A DNA stretch of 9,737 nt from Candidatus Aminicenantota bacterium (GTDB lineage: Bacteria; Acidobacteriota; Aminicenantia; UBA2199). The translations under genes were made by a program, and so were the position numbers. The DNA lies in contig JAPKZM010000208.1 of assembly GCA_026393775.1 (NCBI GenBank), forward strand, positions 1 to 9,737, read 5' to 3'. Shown here piece by piece: positions 1-5,297 of the stretch (position 1 is its first letter; each line of letters starts with the position of its first letter). The notes beneath the pieces were generated by a model. It worked only from the letters and a program-made list of their open reading frames with translations, had not been told where the DNA came from and made no database searches.

Positions 1-1
1 A

Positions 2-289
2 AAATCGATCATCCGCCGCGACAAGTCAATCGTGGTCAAGCTGCCGCCGGCCCGCATCCTGGACGTGGTCATCAACCCCAGCGGCTTTGAAACCTTCATC
101 GAAGAAGGTGAGATCAGCTTCGAGGAGAGCAAGAAATTCCATGAGGACGCCCGGCGCATCTTCGAGCGCAACGCCAGGGAAAAGGGGATCCTGAAGAACA
201 GCGCCGAGCAGGGGCGGCAGATGCTGGAAAAATTCTTCCGTTTGCTGGGCTTCGAGACGGTGGACATCATCATCCCCGAGAGCGCGTAG
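2..289 (+). CDS. DUF4230-type protein, C-terminal fragment (5' end outside window)
   Basis: The open frame enters from the left edge and stops at TAG 287-289, giving about 95 visible residues. A GTG at 32 is only an internal codon, because the frame stays open to the edge. The visible part has the pattern I associate with the C-terminal half of DUF4230 proteins: a beta strand ending in a 'KLPPARILDVVINP' type motif, then a charged helical stretch (EEGEISFEESKKFHEDAR), then a helix with the 'AREKGILKNSAEQ' pattern, and a final strand 'GFETVDIIIPE'. DUF4230 proteins are usually short, single-pass membrane-anchored proteins of unknown function; the anchor would lie upstream of the window. The gene converges with the ATP-grasp gene with only 17 bp between stop codons, and I see no convincing terminator there. 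The family call is from pattern memory and fairly confident; the function is unknown. Confidence 0.7.
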   Translation, partial: KSIIRRDKSIVVKLPPARILDVVINPSGFETFIEEGEISFEESKKFHEDARRIFERNAREKGILKNSAEQGRQMLEKFFRLLGFETVDIIIPESA

Positions 290-306
290 ATAAAAAGCGG
301 CGGCGC

Positions 307-1401
307 TCAGCTCTTCAATTCCTGCAGGTAGGTTTCCAGGTGTTTTCGCCGTTCGGCGATGGAGCGGCCGCTGGCGCTGCTGCGCTGCAGGGCGAATTCG
401 ACCAGCATGAAAAGCACATCCTCATAGCTGAGGCCGGCGCGGGAAGCCGAGCGGATAAAGCCGGCATCGGGCGACAGGTCGGGGTTGGGATTGACGTCGA
501 TGACGAAGGGAATGTTCCTCTGGCTGAGGCGGAAATCAACCCGGGCATAGTCCCGGCAATCCATGGCATTGAATGCGGCCAGGGCCGTTTTTTCGATCAG
601 CAAGCGCAGCGGCTCGTCCAAATCGGCCGGACAGACCGGCACCGTGCCCAGGCAATAGTCGCTTTGCAGCGACCACTTGGCTTCATAGGTGACGACTTTG
701 GGCAGATGTGCCGGCAAGTTTGCGAACGAGATTTCGGAGAGCGGCAGCACCCGGTCGCCGAGGATGGCGGCGCTGATCTCCCGCCCCGGCAGGCATTCCT
801 CGATCAGCACGTCCTGGCGGTAGTTGGCGAATAAAAATGCCAGATGTCGCTGCAGGCTTGGGAAATCGTTGACCACGGAATCCTCGGAAATGCCGATGCT
901 GGCATCCTCCTTGTTCAGCTTGAGGATGAGCGGAAATTTCAGCTTAAGACTCCCCTCTTCCAGTTTGCTGTTGAGCCGTGCCAGTAAGTATTTCGGGCTT
1001 CTGACCGCCAGCGACCTCAGGATCTGTTTGGTTTTGAGTTTGTTCAGGCAGTTGCCCAAGGTCAGCGAGCGGTTGCCGGTGAACTCGATATCCAGAATTT
1101 CAAAGGCGCCGGCGATGTGGCCCTCGAAATTGGTGTCGCCATCCAGGGCTTCAACGAAGTTCAGGATGATGTCCGGCACCAGCTGCAGGATGCGCCGCAG
1201 CGCCTTGGCGAAATCCCTGCTGAAGGAAAGGGTTTCAACCTGGAGGAACCTTTGCTGCAGAATCTTGCGCATCTCGCTAACCTGGGCCATCAAACCAGGA
1301 TCAGAGGAATCTTCTATTTCCTTGCCGGCGCTCTTACCGGAATAATTCTCGTAAATGCCGACCGGTTCGTTGTAGCAAATCAGTATTTTTTCTTGCCGCA
1401 T
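307..1401 (-). CDS. D-alanine--D-alanine ligase-like ATP-grasp enzyme (stand-alone)
   Basis: A 364-aa protein with the Ddl-type ATP-grasp layout. The N-terminal domain (about 1-115) contains 'NFVEALDGDTNFEGH' and '..EFTGN', matching the Ddl 'N..E...G...E.....(Y)TG' pattern. The central domain has the probable ATP-binding Lys in 'FPLILKLNKEDASIGI' (K161) and 'EECLPGREISAAILG' (201-215). The C-terminal metal/ATP site is 'DYARVDFR' (D289) and 'IDVNPNPDLSPDAGF' (D302, N304). Such enzymes join a carboxylate to an amine or amino acid through an acyl-phosphate. Asp302 stands where Ddl has Glu of its E-I-N motif, and the 'NPNPDLSPDAG' context differs from Ddl 'NTMPGFT', so this is more likely a ligase of unknown substrate than the peptidoglycan Ddl. 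The start ATG (complement of 1399-1401) has no clear Shine-Dalgarno. It lies 78 bp beyond the end of the upstream flavoprotein gene on the same strand and may be read with it or from a weak promoter of its own. Confidence 0.8.
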   Translation of the reverse strand: MRQEKILICYNEPVGIYENYSGKSAGKEIEDSSDPGLMAQVSEMRKILQQRFLQVETLSFSRDFAKALRRILQLVPDIILNFVEALDGDTNFEGHIAGAFEILDIEFTGNRSLTLGNCLNKLKTKQILRSLAVRSPKYLLARLNSKLEEGSLKLKFPLILKLNKEDASIGISEDSVVNDFPSLQRHLAFLFANYRQDVLIEECLPGREISAAILGDRVLPLSEISFANLPAHLPKVVTYEAKWSLQSDYCLGTVPVCPADLDEPLRLLIEKTALAAFNAMDCRDYARVDFRLSQRNIPFVIDVNPNPDLSPDAGFIRSASRAGLSYEDVLFMLVEFALQRSSASGRSIAERRKHLETYLQELKS

Positions 1402-1430
1402 GGATGCAGTTTAGCAGTTTTAAAATAAAA
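1402..1430 (-). promoter_or_regulatory. Possible weak promoter for the ATP-grasp gene
   Basis: On the minus strand TAAACT (4/6 to TATAAT) ends 6 nt before the ATG, with CTGTAA (3/6 to TTGACA) 17 nt upstream of it, just beyond this interval. There is no Shine-Dalgarno, so the arrangement resembles the leaderless starts at 4285 and 6303, but the boxes are poor. A TATTTTA stretch slightly upstream is an alternative -10. Confidence 0.25.
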
Positions 1431-1447
1431 TTACAGCTGCGTTTCCG

Positions 1448-1467
1448 AAAAAAAATCCGCTGACGGA
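1448..1467 (-). terminator. Possible weak intrinsic terminator after the flavoprotein gene
   Basis: Read on the minus strand, a 4-bp GC-rich stem TCCG-TCAG-CGGA is followed directly by eight T residues, 13 nt after the stop codon of the nitronate monooxygenase-like gene. The T-run and position are right for an intrinsic terminator, but the stem is short, so read-through into the ATP-grasp gene is likely. Confidence 0.35.
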
Positions 1468-1479
1468 ACCGACTGTTCC

Positions 1480-2886
1480 CTACAGCGCCGGGGCCAGCAC
1501 CAGGTCGGTCTGGAACTGGCGCAGCAGGGCCTGCAGCTCGGCCAGCTTTTCCGGGAAGCGCTCCTTGAAAAGGTTCAATTTTTTAAAGGCGCTTTCGTAT
1601 TCGTCCCTGAGCATGTCGGACAGGTTGCGGGCCTTATGATATTCTTCTATGATCGAATTGACCTTTCTTTCCCAAGCCCTGCTATATTCGGCGCCGAGCC
1701 GGCAGAGCCGTTGCCGGGCCTGGCGGTAATCGCGGCGCAAGCCGGCCAGCCGGTTCTCGATGGTCTGCAGATACTCATCCTTCAACGTGACCAGGTCACC
1801 GACCAGCGCGGCTTCGTACTCATGCTTGAGGGAATCGAACAGCGCGTGCACGGTGACGATATCTTCGACCCGATAAGCGTTGGCCCCGCAAAAAGCGAAT
1901 CCCTGGTCCAGCAACCCCTGGCGGGCGTTGTCCAGAGCAACCGATATGCAATAATCGGCATGCTTGATATCGCACTGATCCAGGCAGCGCCAGGCGCAGC
2001 GTTTGACATTGCGTACGCCGGCGGCGGCGTTATCTAAAAATTTATTGCGGATGGCTCGCCCCGGCAGGCCGACCGGGCTCTTGATGATGACGATGTCCTC
2101 GGGGGCGCATTTCAGGTACGCTTCCTTGAAGCGGATGTCGGCGTCGCATTCTTCCGTGGCCACGAAACGCGTCGCCATCTGTACTCCCTGGGCCCCAAGC
2201 TGCAAAAAACGCAAGATATCCTCGCCGGTGAAAATGCCTCCGGCAGCGATGACCGGTATCTTTTTATGGAAGGCTTCCTGGAAGCTTTCCAGGGCGGCGA
2301 TCACTTGCGGAACGAGAACTTCCAGGGCCTGGTCCGCGTCCTGAAGCTTCTCGGCCTTGAAGCCGAGATGGCCCCCGGCCAGAGGCCCCTCGACCACTAC
2401 GGCATCGGGGACGTCATGATAGGTTTTCTGCCAGTACTTGAAGATGAGCTCGGCGGCGCGCCCGGAAGAGACGATGGGCACGACCAGCACGTTGGCGGCG
2501 CGGATCCTGGCCACCGGGATGTTCTTGATCGGCAGACCGGCGCCCATAAATAGGGCGTCCACCTTTTCCTCGATGGCCGTATCCAGAAGCTGCGGGAAAT
2601 CGTTGGCCGCGACCATGATGTTGACGCCAATCAGCCCTTTGCTCATGGCCCGGGCCCGCCTGATCTCGCTGCGCAGGGCCTTGATATTGGCCGCCCGGCC
2701 GTCGGCGTAGTAGTCGGGTTCGATCATGCCGATGCCGTTGGCGGCAATGACGCCCATGCCCCCTTGCTCGGCGACGGCCGAAGCCAGGCCGGCGAGGGAG
2801 ATCCCTACCCCCATGCCTCCCTGGATGATCGGCAGGGGCAGCGTGCGGTTGCCGATGCTCATTTTCGGCATTTTAAAAAATATCAT
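1480..2886 (-). CDS. Nitronate monooxygenase (2-nitropropane dioxygenase)-like flavoprotein with C-terminal coiled coil
   Basis: The start is set at 2886 rather than 2952 because AGGAGGAG lies immediately before the 2886 ATG and the family's first strand, 'LPLPIIQGGMGVGIS', begins 15 residues later; this gives 468 aa. Residues 15-290 form an FMN-binding TIM barrel of the NPD/NMO family: 'IIQGGMGVGIS' (20-30), 'GLIGVNIMVA' (84-93), 'VVEGPLAGGHLGF' (164-176) with the probable catalytic His173, 'IAAGGIFTGEDI' (213-224) and 'GAQGVQMATRFVATEE' (231-246), a phosphate-binding loop. Residues 295-350 hold a Cys cluster (C297, C301, C305, C313, C333) of the kind seen in some anaerobic NMO-like proteins. 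Residues 352-460 are an extra charged helical, coiled-coil tail. The family oxidises alkyl nitronates using FMN and O2, but many members act on other substrates, including acyl-ACP reduction by FabK-type relatives. The substrate here is unknown. Confidence 0.85.
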   Translation of the reverse strand: MIFFKMPKMSIGNRTLPLPIIQGGMGVGISLAGLASAVAEQGGMGVIAANGIGMIEPDYYADGRAANIKALRSEIRRARAMSKGLIGVNIMVAANDFPQLLDTAIEEKVDALFMGAGLPIKNIPVARIRAANVLVVPIVSSGRAAELIFKYWQKTYHDVPDAVVVEGPLAGGHLGFKAEKLQDADQALEVLVPQVIAALESFQEAFHKKIPVIAAGGIFTGEDILRFLQLGAQGVQMATRFVATEECDADIRFKEAYLKCAPEDIVIIKSPVGLPGRAIRNKFLDNAAAGVRNVKRCAWRCLDQCDIKHADYCISVALDNARQGLLDQGFAFCGANAYRVEDIVTVHALFDSLKHEYEAALVGDLVTLKDEYLQTIENRLAGLRRDYRQARQRLCRLGAEYSRAWERKVNSIIEEYHKARNLSDMLRDEYESAFKKLNLFKERFPEKLAELQALLRQFQTDLVLAPAL

Positions 2887-2895
2887 GCTCCTCCT
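2887..2895 (-). promoter_or_regulatory. Strong Shine-Dalgarno deciding the flavoprotein start
   Basis: The minus strand reads AGGAGGAGC directly before the ATG at 2886. Spacing is short (about 3 nt from GGAGG) but the match is full. It favours the 468-aa product over an upstream ATG at 2952, which has no such site and would add 22 residues unlike the family. Confidence 0.7.
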
Positions 2896-2954
2896 GGCAC
2901 GCACTGTTCGAGAAAATGAATTTGTCGTTTTTTCCCGATAGCCAAGGCGCAATT

Positions 2955-2983
2955 ATCATACCCCACATGAACGACAATTGCAA
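2955..2983 (-). promoter_or_regulatory. Sigma-70-type promoter for the flavoprotein gene
   Basis: On the minus strand TTGCAA (2983-2978, 4/6 to TTGACA) is separated by exactly 17 bp from TATGAT (2960-2955, 5/6 to TATAAT). Transcription would start near 2948 and give a leader of about 60 nt before the ATG at 2886. No sigma-54 element was found on this strand. Confidence 0.5.
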
Positions 2984-3029
2984 TCATAATGGTGAACAGT
3001 GCCGCTCAGCTTGACCGGCAGCGCTTGTC

Positions 3030-3046
3030 TGTCCCAAAATGGGACA
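3030..3046. promoter_or_regulatory. Palindromic regulator-binding site, copy 1 (perfect)
   Basis: TGTCCCAAAATGGGACA: perfect 7-bp arms TGTCCCA/TGGGACA around an AAA centre. It is centred about 251 bp upstream of the predicted sigma-54 transcription start, a usual place for an upstream activator sequence of an NtrC-family enhancer-binding protein. I do not recognise which regulator it belongs to. Confidence 0.75.
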
Positions 3047-3097
3047 ATTTGCTTCCATGATTCAGCATCAATAAAGGTGCCGGGCCAAAACGTCTCG

Positions 3098-3114
3098 TGT
3101 CCCAAAATGGGACA
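3098..3114. promoter_or_regulatory. Palindromic regulator-binding site, copy 2 (perfect)
   Basis: Identical to copy 1 over all 17 bases, in the same orientation of the AAAA core, and 68 bp further right. Centred near -183 from the predicted sigma-54 start. Confidence 0.75.
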
Positions 3115-3170
3115 TTCGAACAGCCTGAAAACGCTTTGTTGACAATGGCTTTGTCCGGCGCAACTGCGAG

Positions 3171-3187
3171 TGTTCCAAAATGAGACA
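3171..3187. promoter_or_regulatory. Palindromic regulator-binding site, copy 3 (degenerate)
   Basis: TGTTCCAAAATGAGACA: one change in each arm relative to the perfect copies, and 73 bp right of copy 2. Centred near -110, the site closest to the promoter. It may be a weaker site filled cooperatively. Confidence 0.65.
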
Positions 3188-3261
3188 TTTGGCGGGGCAA
3201 CGGCTCCAGCCCTCAGATGCAAAAACCATTGTCCACATTAGTTTTCAGGATACAGTCGCGC

Positions 3262-3279
3262 TTGGCACCTGAATTGCAT
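3262..3279 (+). promoter_or_regulatory. Sigma-54 (RpoN) -24/-12 promoter
   Basis: TTGGCAC-N5-TTGCAT: the -24 GG is at 3264-3265 and the -12 GC at 3276-3277 with the invariant 10 bp between them. This matches the RpoN consensus (YTGGCACN5TTGCW) at essentially every informative base. Transcription should start near 3289, leaving about 36 nt before the ATG at 3325. The three palindromes upstream supply the enhancer sites this promoter type needs. Confidence 0.88.
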
Positions 3280-3324
3280 TGCCATCAACGGCGAAAAAAG
3301 CAAATTCATGCGCGGAGTAAGGCT

Positions 3325-3537
3325 ATGAAAGCCCGGACCCTCTATTATTGCCCTGCTGATGAAAATGAACTTCTTTTCGAGGAAGTATACGATGAAAAAC
3401 GTCCATTTGACTACCAGCCGCCGCACGAATTGCCGGAGGTATGCCCCAAGTGCGGCCGCCTGTTTTTCAAGAAAGACTGCATCACGGTGGAGGAACTCTA
3501 CAAACCTGACAGTCTGAGTAAAGAAGCTCAAATATGA
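3325..3537 (+). CDS. Small four-cysteine protein, putative zinc-ribbon-like, first gene of sigma-54 operon
   Basis: Seventy residues starting at ATG 3325. This start is preferred because GGAG lies 8 nt upstream and an in-frame extension back to 3217 would run through the sigma-54 promoter. Cysteines are C9 ('YYCPADE'), C40 and C43 ('VCPKCGRLFFKK') and C52 ('KDCIT'), so one CxxC knuckle and two single Cys could make a four-Cys metal site, although the spacing is not a textbook zinc ribbon. The protein is acidic in the first half (ADENELLFEEVYDEK). No signal peptide or membrane segment is seen, so it is probably cytoplasmic. It is followed after 17 nt by the 216-aa gene, presumably on the same transcript. 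I do not recognise the family; adaptor or metal-binding roles are only inference. Confidence 0.7.
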   Translation: MKARTLYYCPADENELLFEEVYDEKRPFDYQPPHELPEVCPKCGRLFFKKDCITVEELYKPDSLSKEAQI

Positions 3538-3554
3538 GCCTAACCTGAAATCAA

Positions 3555-4205
3555 ATGAAAACTATTGAAAACTTCGCCATGGAAATCCCTGACGATCCCG
3601 AAGAAGTAGATGTGTTGAAAGAGGAAGCCAGTTTTTTCATAAAAAAAGCGGAGGGACACTGGGTTGAAGTATTGTCTGAGCGGTCCGATAAAGTGCTATC
3701 CGCCACCACCCTCGAGCAATTTTTCAGGAGCCAGGAGCGCAGCGAGCAAATCAGCCGCACTCTGCAATATTTGCTCCTTTTCCTGAACCATATCCCCGGC
3801 CCCGCCGACATTACCGAAGCACGGGTCAACCCAGCCGAACAATTTCGCGAATTCATCCGCTATCAGGTGGACTTGCTGCTGGAAAAAGACGTCAGGGGAG
3901 CCGTTTTCAGGGAGATCAACAACTTGGGCTCTCTCAACGACGGCAATGTCTGGGACTACCAGGAACGGATCATCAACAAGAACCGGGAATTGCGCGAGCT
4001 GGTCACGCCAGACAGCGGCGCTATCGCGAAAAACATAGCTACCTTGTGCCTGGCATTGGAAAAATTGTCCCTTTTCTGGATTGAGATCAAGCATGGGGAT
4101 ATCCAGCGCACCCGCTGCAGCGATATTTACTTGTACAAGCTTTCCCGGATCGTCAAAAACCGCTGCCGGCAAATTCAGCCGGGAAGAGCAAGCGCGGGAG
4201 AATGA
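3555..4205 (+). CDS. Unrecognised 216-aa, probably all-helical cytoplasmic protein
   Basis: The second gene after the sigma-54 promoter, 17 nt behind the four-Cys gene. The start at ATG 3555 has no strong Shine-Dalgarno; ATG 3579 (residue 9) is an alternative. Composition suggests an all-helical fold: an acidic N-terminal segment (residues 10-35), an amphipathic helix 'LEQFFRSQERSEQISRTL' (53-70), a hydrophobic 'LQYLLLFLNHIPGPADI' (70-86), a helix around 'QFREFIRYQVDLLLEKD' (96-112), and a basic C-terminus with 'YLYKLSRIVKNRCRQIQ' (192-208). There is no signal peptide, no clear transmembrane segment and no catalytic motif that I can name. It does not resemble the DUF4846 protein that follows, which has its own promoter. 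Co-transcription with the four-Cys gene suggests a joint function, which is unknown. Confidence 0.65.
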   Translation: MKTIENFAMEIPDDPEEVDVLKEEASFFIKKAEGHWVEVLSERSDKVLSATTLEQFFRSQERSEQISRTLQYLLLFLNHIPGPADITEARVNPAEQFREFIRYQVDLLLEKDVRGAVFREINNLGSLNDGNVWDYQERIINKNRELRELVTPDSGAIAKNIATLCLALEKLSLFWIEIKHGDIQRTRCSDIYLYKLSRIVKNRCRQIQPGRASAGE

Positions 4206-4249
4206 AAACGGAAAAGTCGGCATCTTTTTCACAAAGCGGACCGACAGGG

Positions 4250-4278
4250 CTGGCAATTAACCGCAAAGTCGCTATAAT
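4250..4278 (+). promoter_or_regulatory. Sigma-70-type promoter with -10 abutting the DUF4846 start
   Basis: CTGGCA (4250-4255, 4/6 to TTGACA), a 17-bp spacer, and a perfect TATAAT at 4273-4278. The predicted transcription start falls at about 4285, which is the A of the start codon, so the mRNA would have little or no leader. Confidence 0.6.
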
Positions 4279-4284
4279 GAATGA

Positions 4285-5187
4285 ATGGCTCCGAAGAATC
4301 GCGCCGACCAAAGCAAGCGGGCGCCCCTTGCCCTGCTTGCGGCCCTGTGGCTCACCGTCATTCCACATTATACCGCCCCGGCCCGGCGCTCGCTTTCCGG
4401 GCCTCCTCCGGAAAACGGCTCCGCCGGGCTGATCGATCCTGCCGGGGCGACCATTGAAACCCGCATCCGCGTTCCGTTAGGGTTCACGCGGGTCCAGGTA
4501 GCCGATGGTTCCTTCGCCGCTTACTTGCGACAGCTACCGTTAAAACCCCACCCGGCGCAGGTGCGTTTATACGACGGCCGGATAAAAGAAAACGCCGGGA
4601 TCTACGAGGCGGTGGTCGACCTTGCCATCGGCGACAAAGACCTCCAGCAGTGCGCCGACGCCGTGATGCGCTTGCGGGCCGAGTACCTCTACCGGCAAAA
4701 GCGCTTCGCTGAAATTCACTTCAATTTCAGCAACGGCTTCCGCGCCGACTACTCCGAGTGGATGCGGGGGAAGCGGATCGTCGTCAAGGGGAACCGAGCG
4801 TATTGGACGCAGGCCCAGGGCCCGGCCAACACCTACCGGGACTTTTGGGCTTACCTGGAGGTGGTTTTCAGCTATGCCGGGACCCGGTCGCTGGCCAAGG
4901 AGCTCATGCCGGCGCGTGTGGGTGATCTGCGCAGCGGAGATGTTTTCATCCAGGGAGGTTCTCCCGGCCACGCCGTCATCGTCGTCGACCTGGCCAACGA
5001 CAGGTGGACCGGCGCGAAGGTTTTTCTTCTGGCCCAAAGTTACATGCCGGCCCAGGAAATCCAGATCCTGCGCAACCCGGACAGCCTGGAAAAAAACCCC
5101 TGGTATGACGCCGACTTCGGCGATACGCTGTCGACGCCGGAATGGATTTTTTCCCGGGCCGACCTGAAACGGTTCGCAGAGCCATAG
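4285..5187 (+). CDS. DUF4846 domain-containing exported protein
   Basis: A 300-aa protein. An in-frame TGA at 4282-4284 directly precedes ATG 4285, so no upstream start is possible, and no Shine-Dalgarno is visible. Residues 1-32 look like a signal peptide or signal anchor ('KRAPLALLAALWLTVIP'). The rest follows the DUF4846 pattern: 'IRVPLGFTRV' (61-70), 'SFAAYLRQLPLKP' (76-88), 'VRLYDGRIKEN' (93-103), 'DLQQCADAVMRLRAEYLY' (119-136), 'FNFSNGFRADYSEW' (146-159), 'GDVFIQGGSPGHAVIVVD' (218-235) and 'LLAQSYMPAQEIQIL' (248-262). The family's function is unknown to me. The 'GDVF..G.PGHAVIVVD' segment recalls the His-strand of NlpC/P60-type hydrolases, but I see no matching Cys nucleophile, so an enzyme role is not claimed. 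It is likely periplasmic and is probably transcribed alone. Confidence 0.82.
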   Translation: MAPKNRADQSKRAPLALLAALWLTVIPHYTAPARRSLSGPPPENGSAGLIDPAGATIETRIRVPLGFTRVQVADGSFAAYLRQLPLKPHPAQVRLYDGRIKENAGIYEAVVDLAIGDKDLQQCADAVMRLRAEYLYRQKRFAEIHFNFSNGFRADYSEWMRGKRIVVKGNRAYWTQAQGPANTYRDFWAYLEVVFSYAGTRSLAKELMPARVGDLRSGDVFIQGGSPGHAVIVVDLANDRWTGAKVFLLAQSYMPAQEIQILRNPDSLEKNPWYDADFGDTLSTPEWIFSRADLKRFAEP

Positions 5188-5202
5188 GGACGGGCATCGC
5201 CT

Positions 5203-5245
5203 CACGCGGACGGTCGGGAATCCGTGCGGCAAATTGTTTTTTTTT
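5203..5245 (+). terminator. Possible imperfect terminator after DUF4846 gene
   Basis: CACGCGGA (5203-5210) can pair with TCCGTGCG (5221-5228) across a 10-nt loop with one mismatch and one G-U pair, followed after 8 nt by a run of nine T (5237-5245). The gap between stem and T-run makes it a weak candidate, and the T-run overlaps the next promoter's -35. Confidence 0.35.
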
Positions 5246-5262
5246 GGTAAAAGTGCTAAAAT
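5234..5262 (+). promoter_or_regulatory. Extended -10 promoter for the FHA-GGDEF gene
   Basis: TTGTTT (5234-5239), a 17-bp spacer, TAAAAT (5257-5262, 5/6), preceded by the extended -10 element TGC at 5254-5256. Transcription would begin near 5269, leaving about 29 nt containing the purine-rich AAGGGAAGG (5277-5285) upstream of ATG 5298. Confidence 0.5.
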
Positions 5263-5297
5263 GATTCAAAACGCAAAAGGGAAGGTGCTGAGCAGAG

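Larger units (their letters stand above)
2961..3324. other. Divergent regulatory region without a gene
   Basis: This stretch separates the leftward flavoprotein gene from the rightward small-protein operon. It holds three copies of a 17-bp palindrome (3030-3046, 3098-3114, 3171-3187), a sigma-54 promoter (3262-3279) and the leftward sigma-70-like promoter. Short minus-strand open frames here contain the palindromes translated repeatedly as 'FW(D/N)TR'-like peptides and are not regarded as genes. Confidence 0.7.

Noticed and set aside
340..834. Long plus-strand frames opposite the ATP-grasp and flavoprotein genes (340-834, 824-1345, 1636-2037 and similar)
   Set aside because: These are antisense shadows of GC-rich genes with clear family motifs on the other strand. 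Their translations show no domain pattern.
2894..2909. TGGCAC motif at the flavoprotein start, possible sigma-54 promoter on the plus strand
   Set aside because: The -12 position lacks TTGC at the required spacing, and the direction would point away from the flavoprotein gene across its own start with no suitable gene downstream.
3139..3167. TTGACA at 3139-3144 as a sigma-70 -35 element
   Set aside because: No -10-like hexamer lies 16-18 bp downstream.
2956..3222. Minus-strand frame of 88 aa (and a 64-aa relative in another frame) over the intergenic region
   Set aside because: Its repeated FW(D/N)-type peptides are only the translated palindromes. It has no family resemblance and covers the regulatory sites.
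3217..3324. Upstream extension of the four-Cys protein to a start at 3217
   Set aside because: The extension would contain the sigma-54 promoter and lie before the predicted transcription start. ATG 3325 has a suitable Shine-Dalgarno.
4251..4265. TGGCA...CGCA near 4251 as a second sigma-54 promoter
   Set aside because: The GG-GC distance is one base short and the -12 element is poor. The perfect TATAAT here explains the region better.
4202..4432. A 76-aa frame overlapping the 216-aa gene by ATGA
   Set aside because: It runs 148 nt into the confident DUF4846 gene in another frame, and its residues there look like a shadow (Pro/Arg/Gly-rich).
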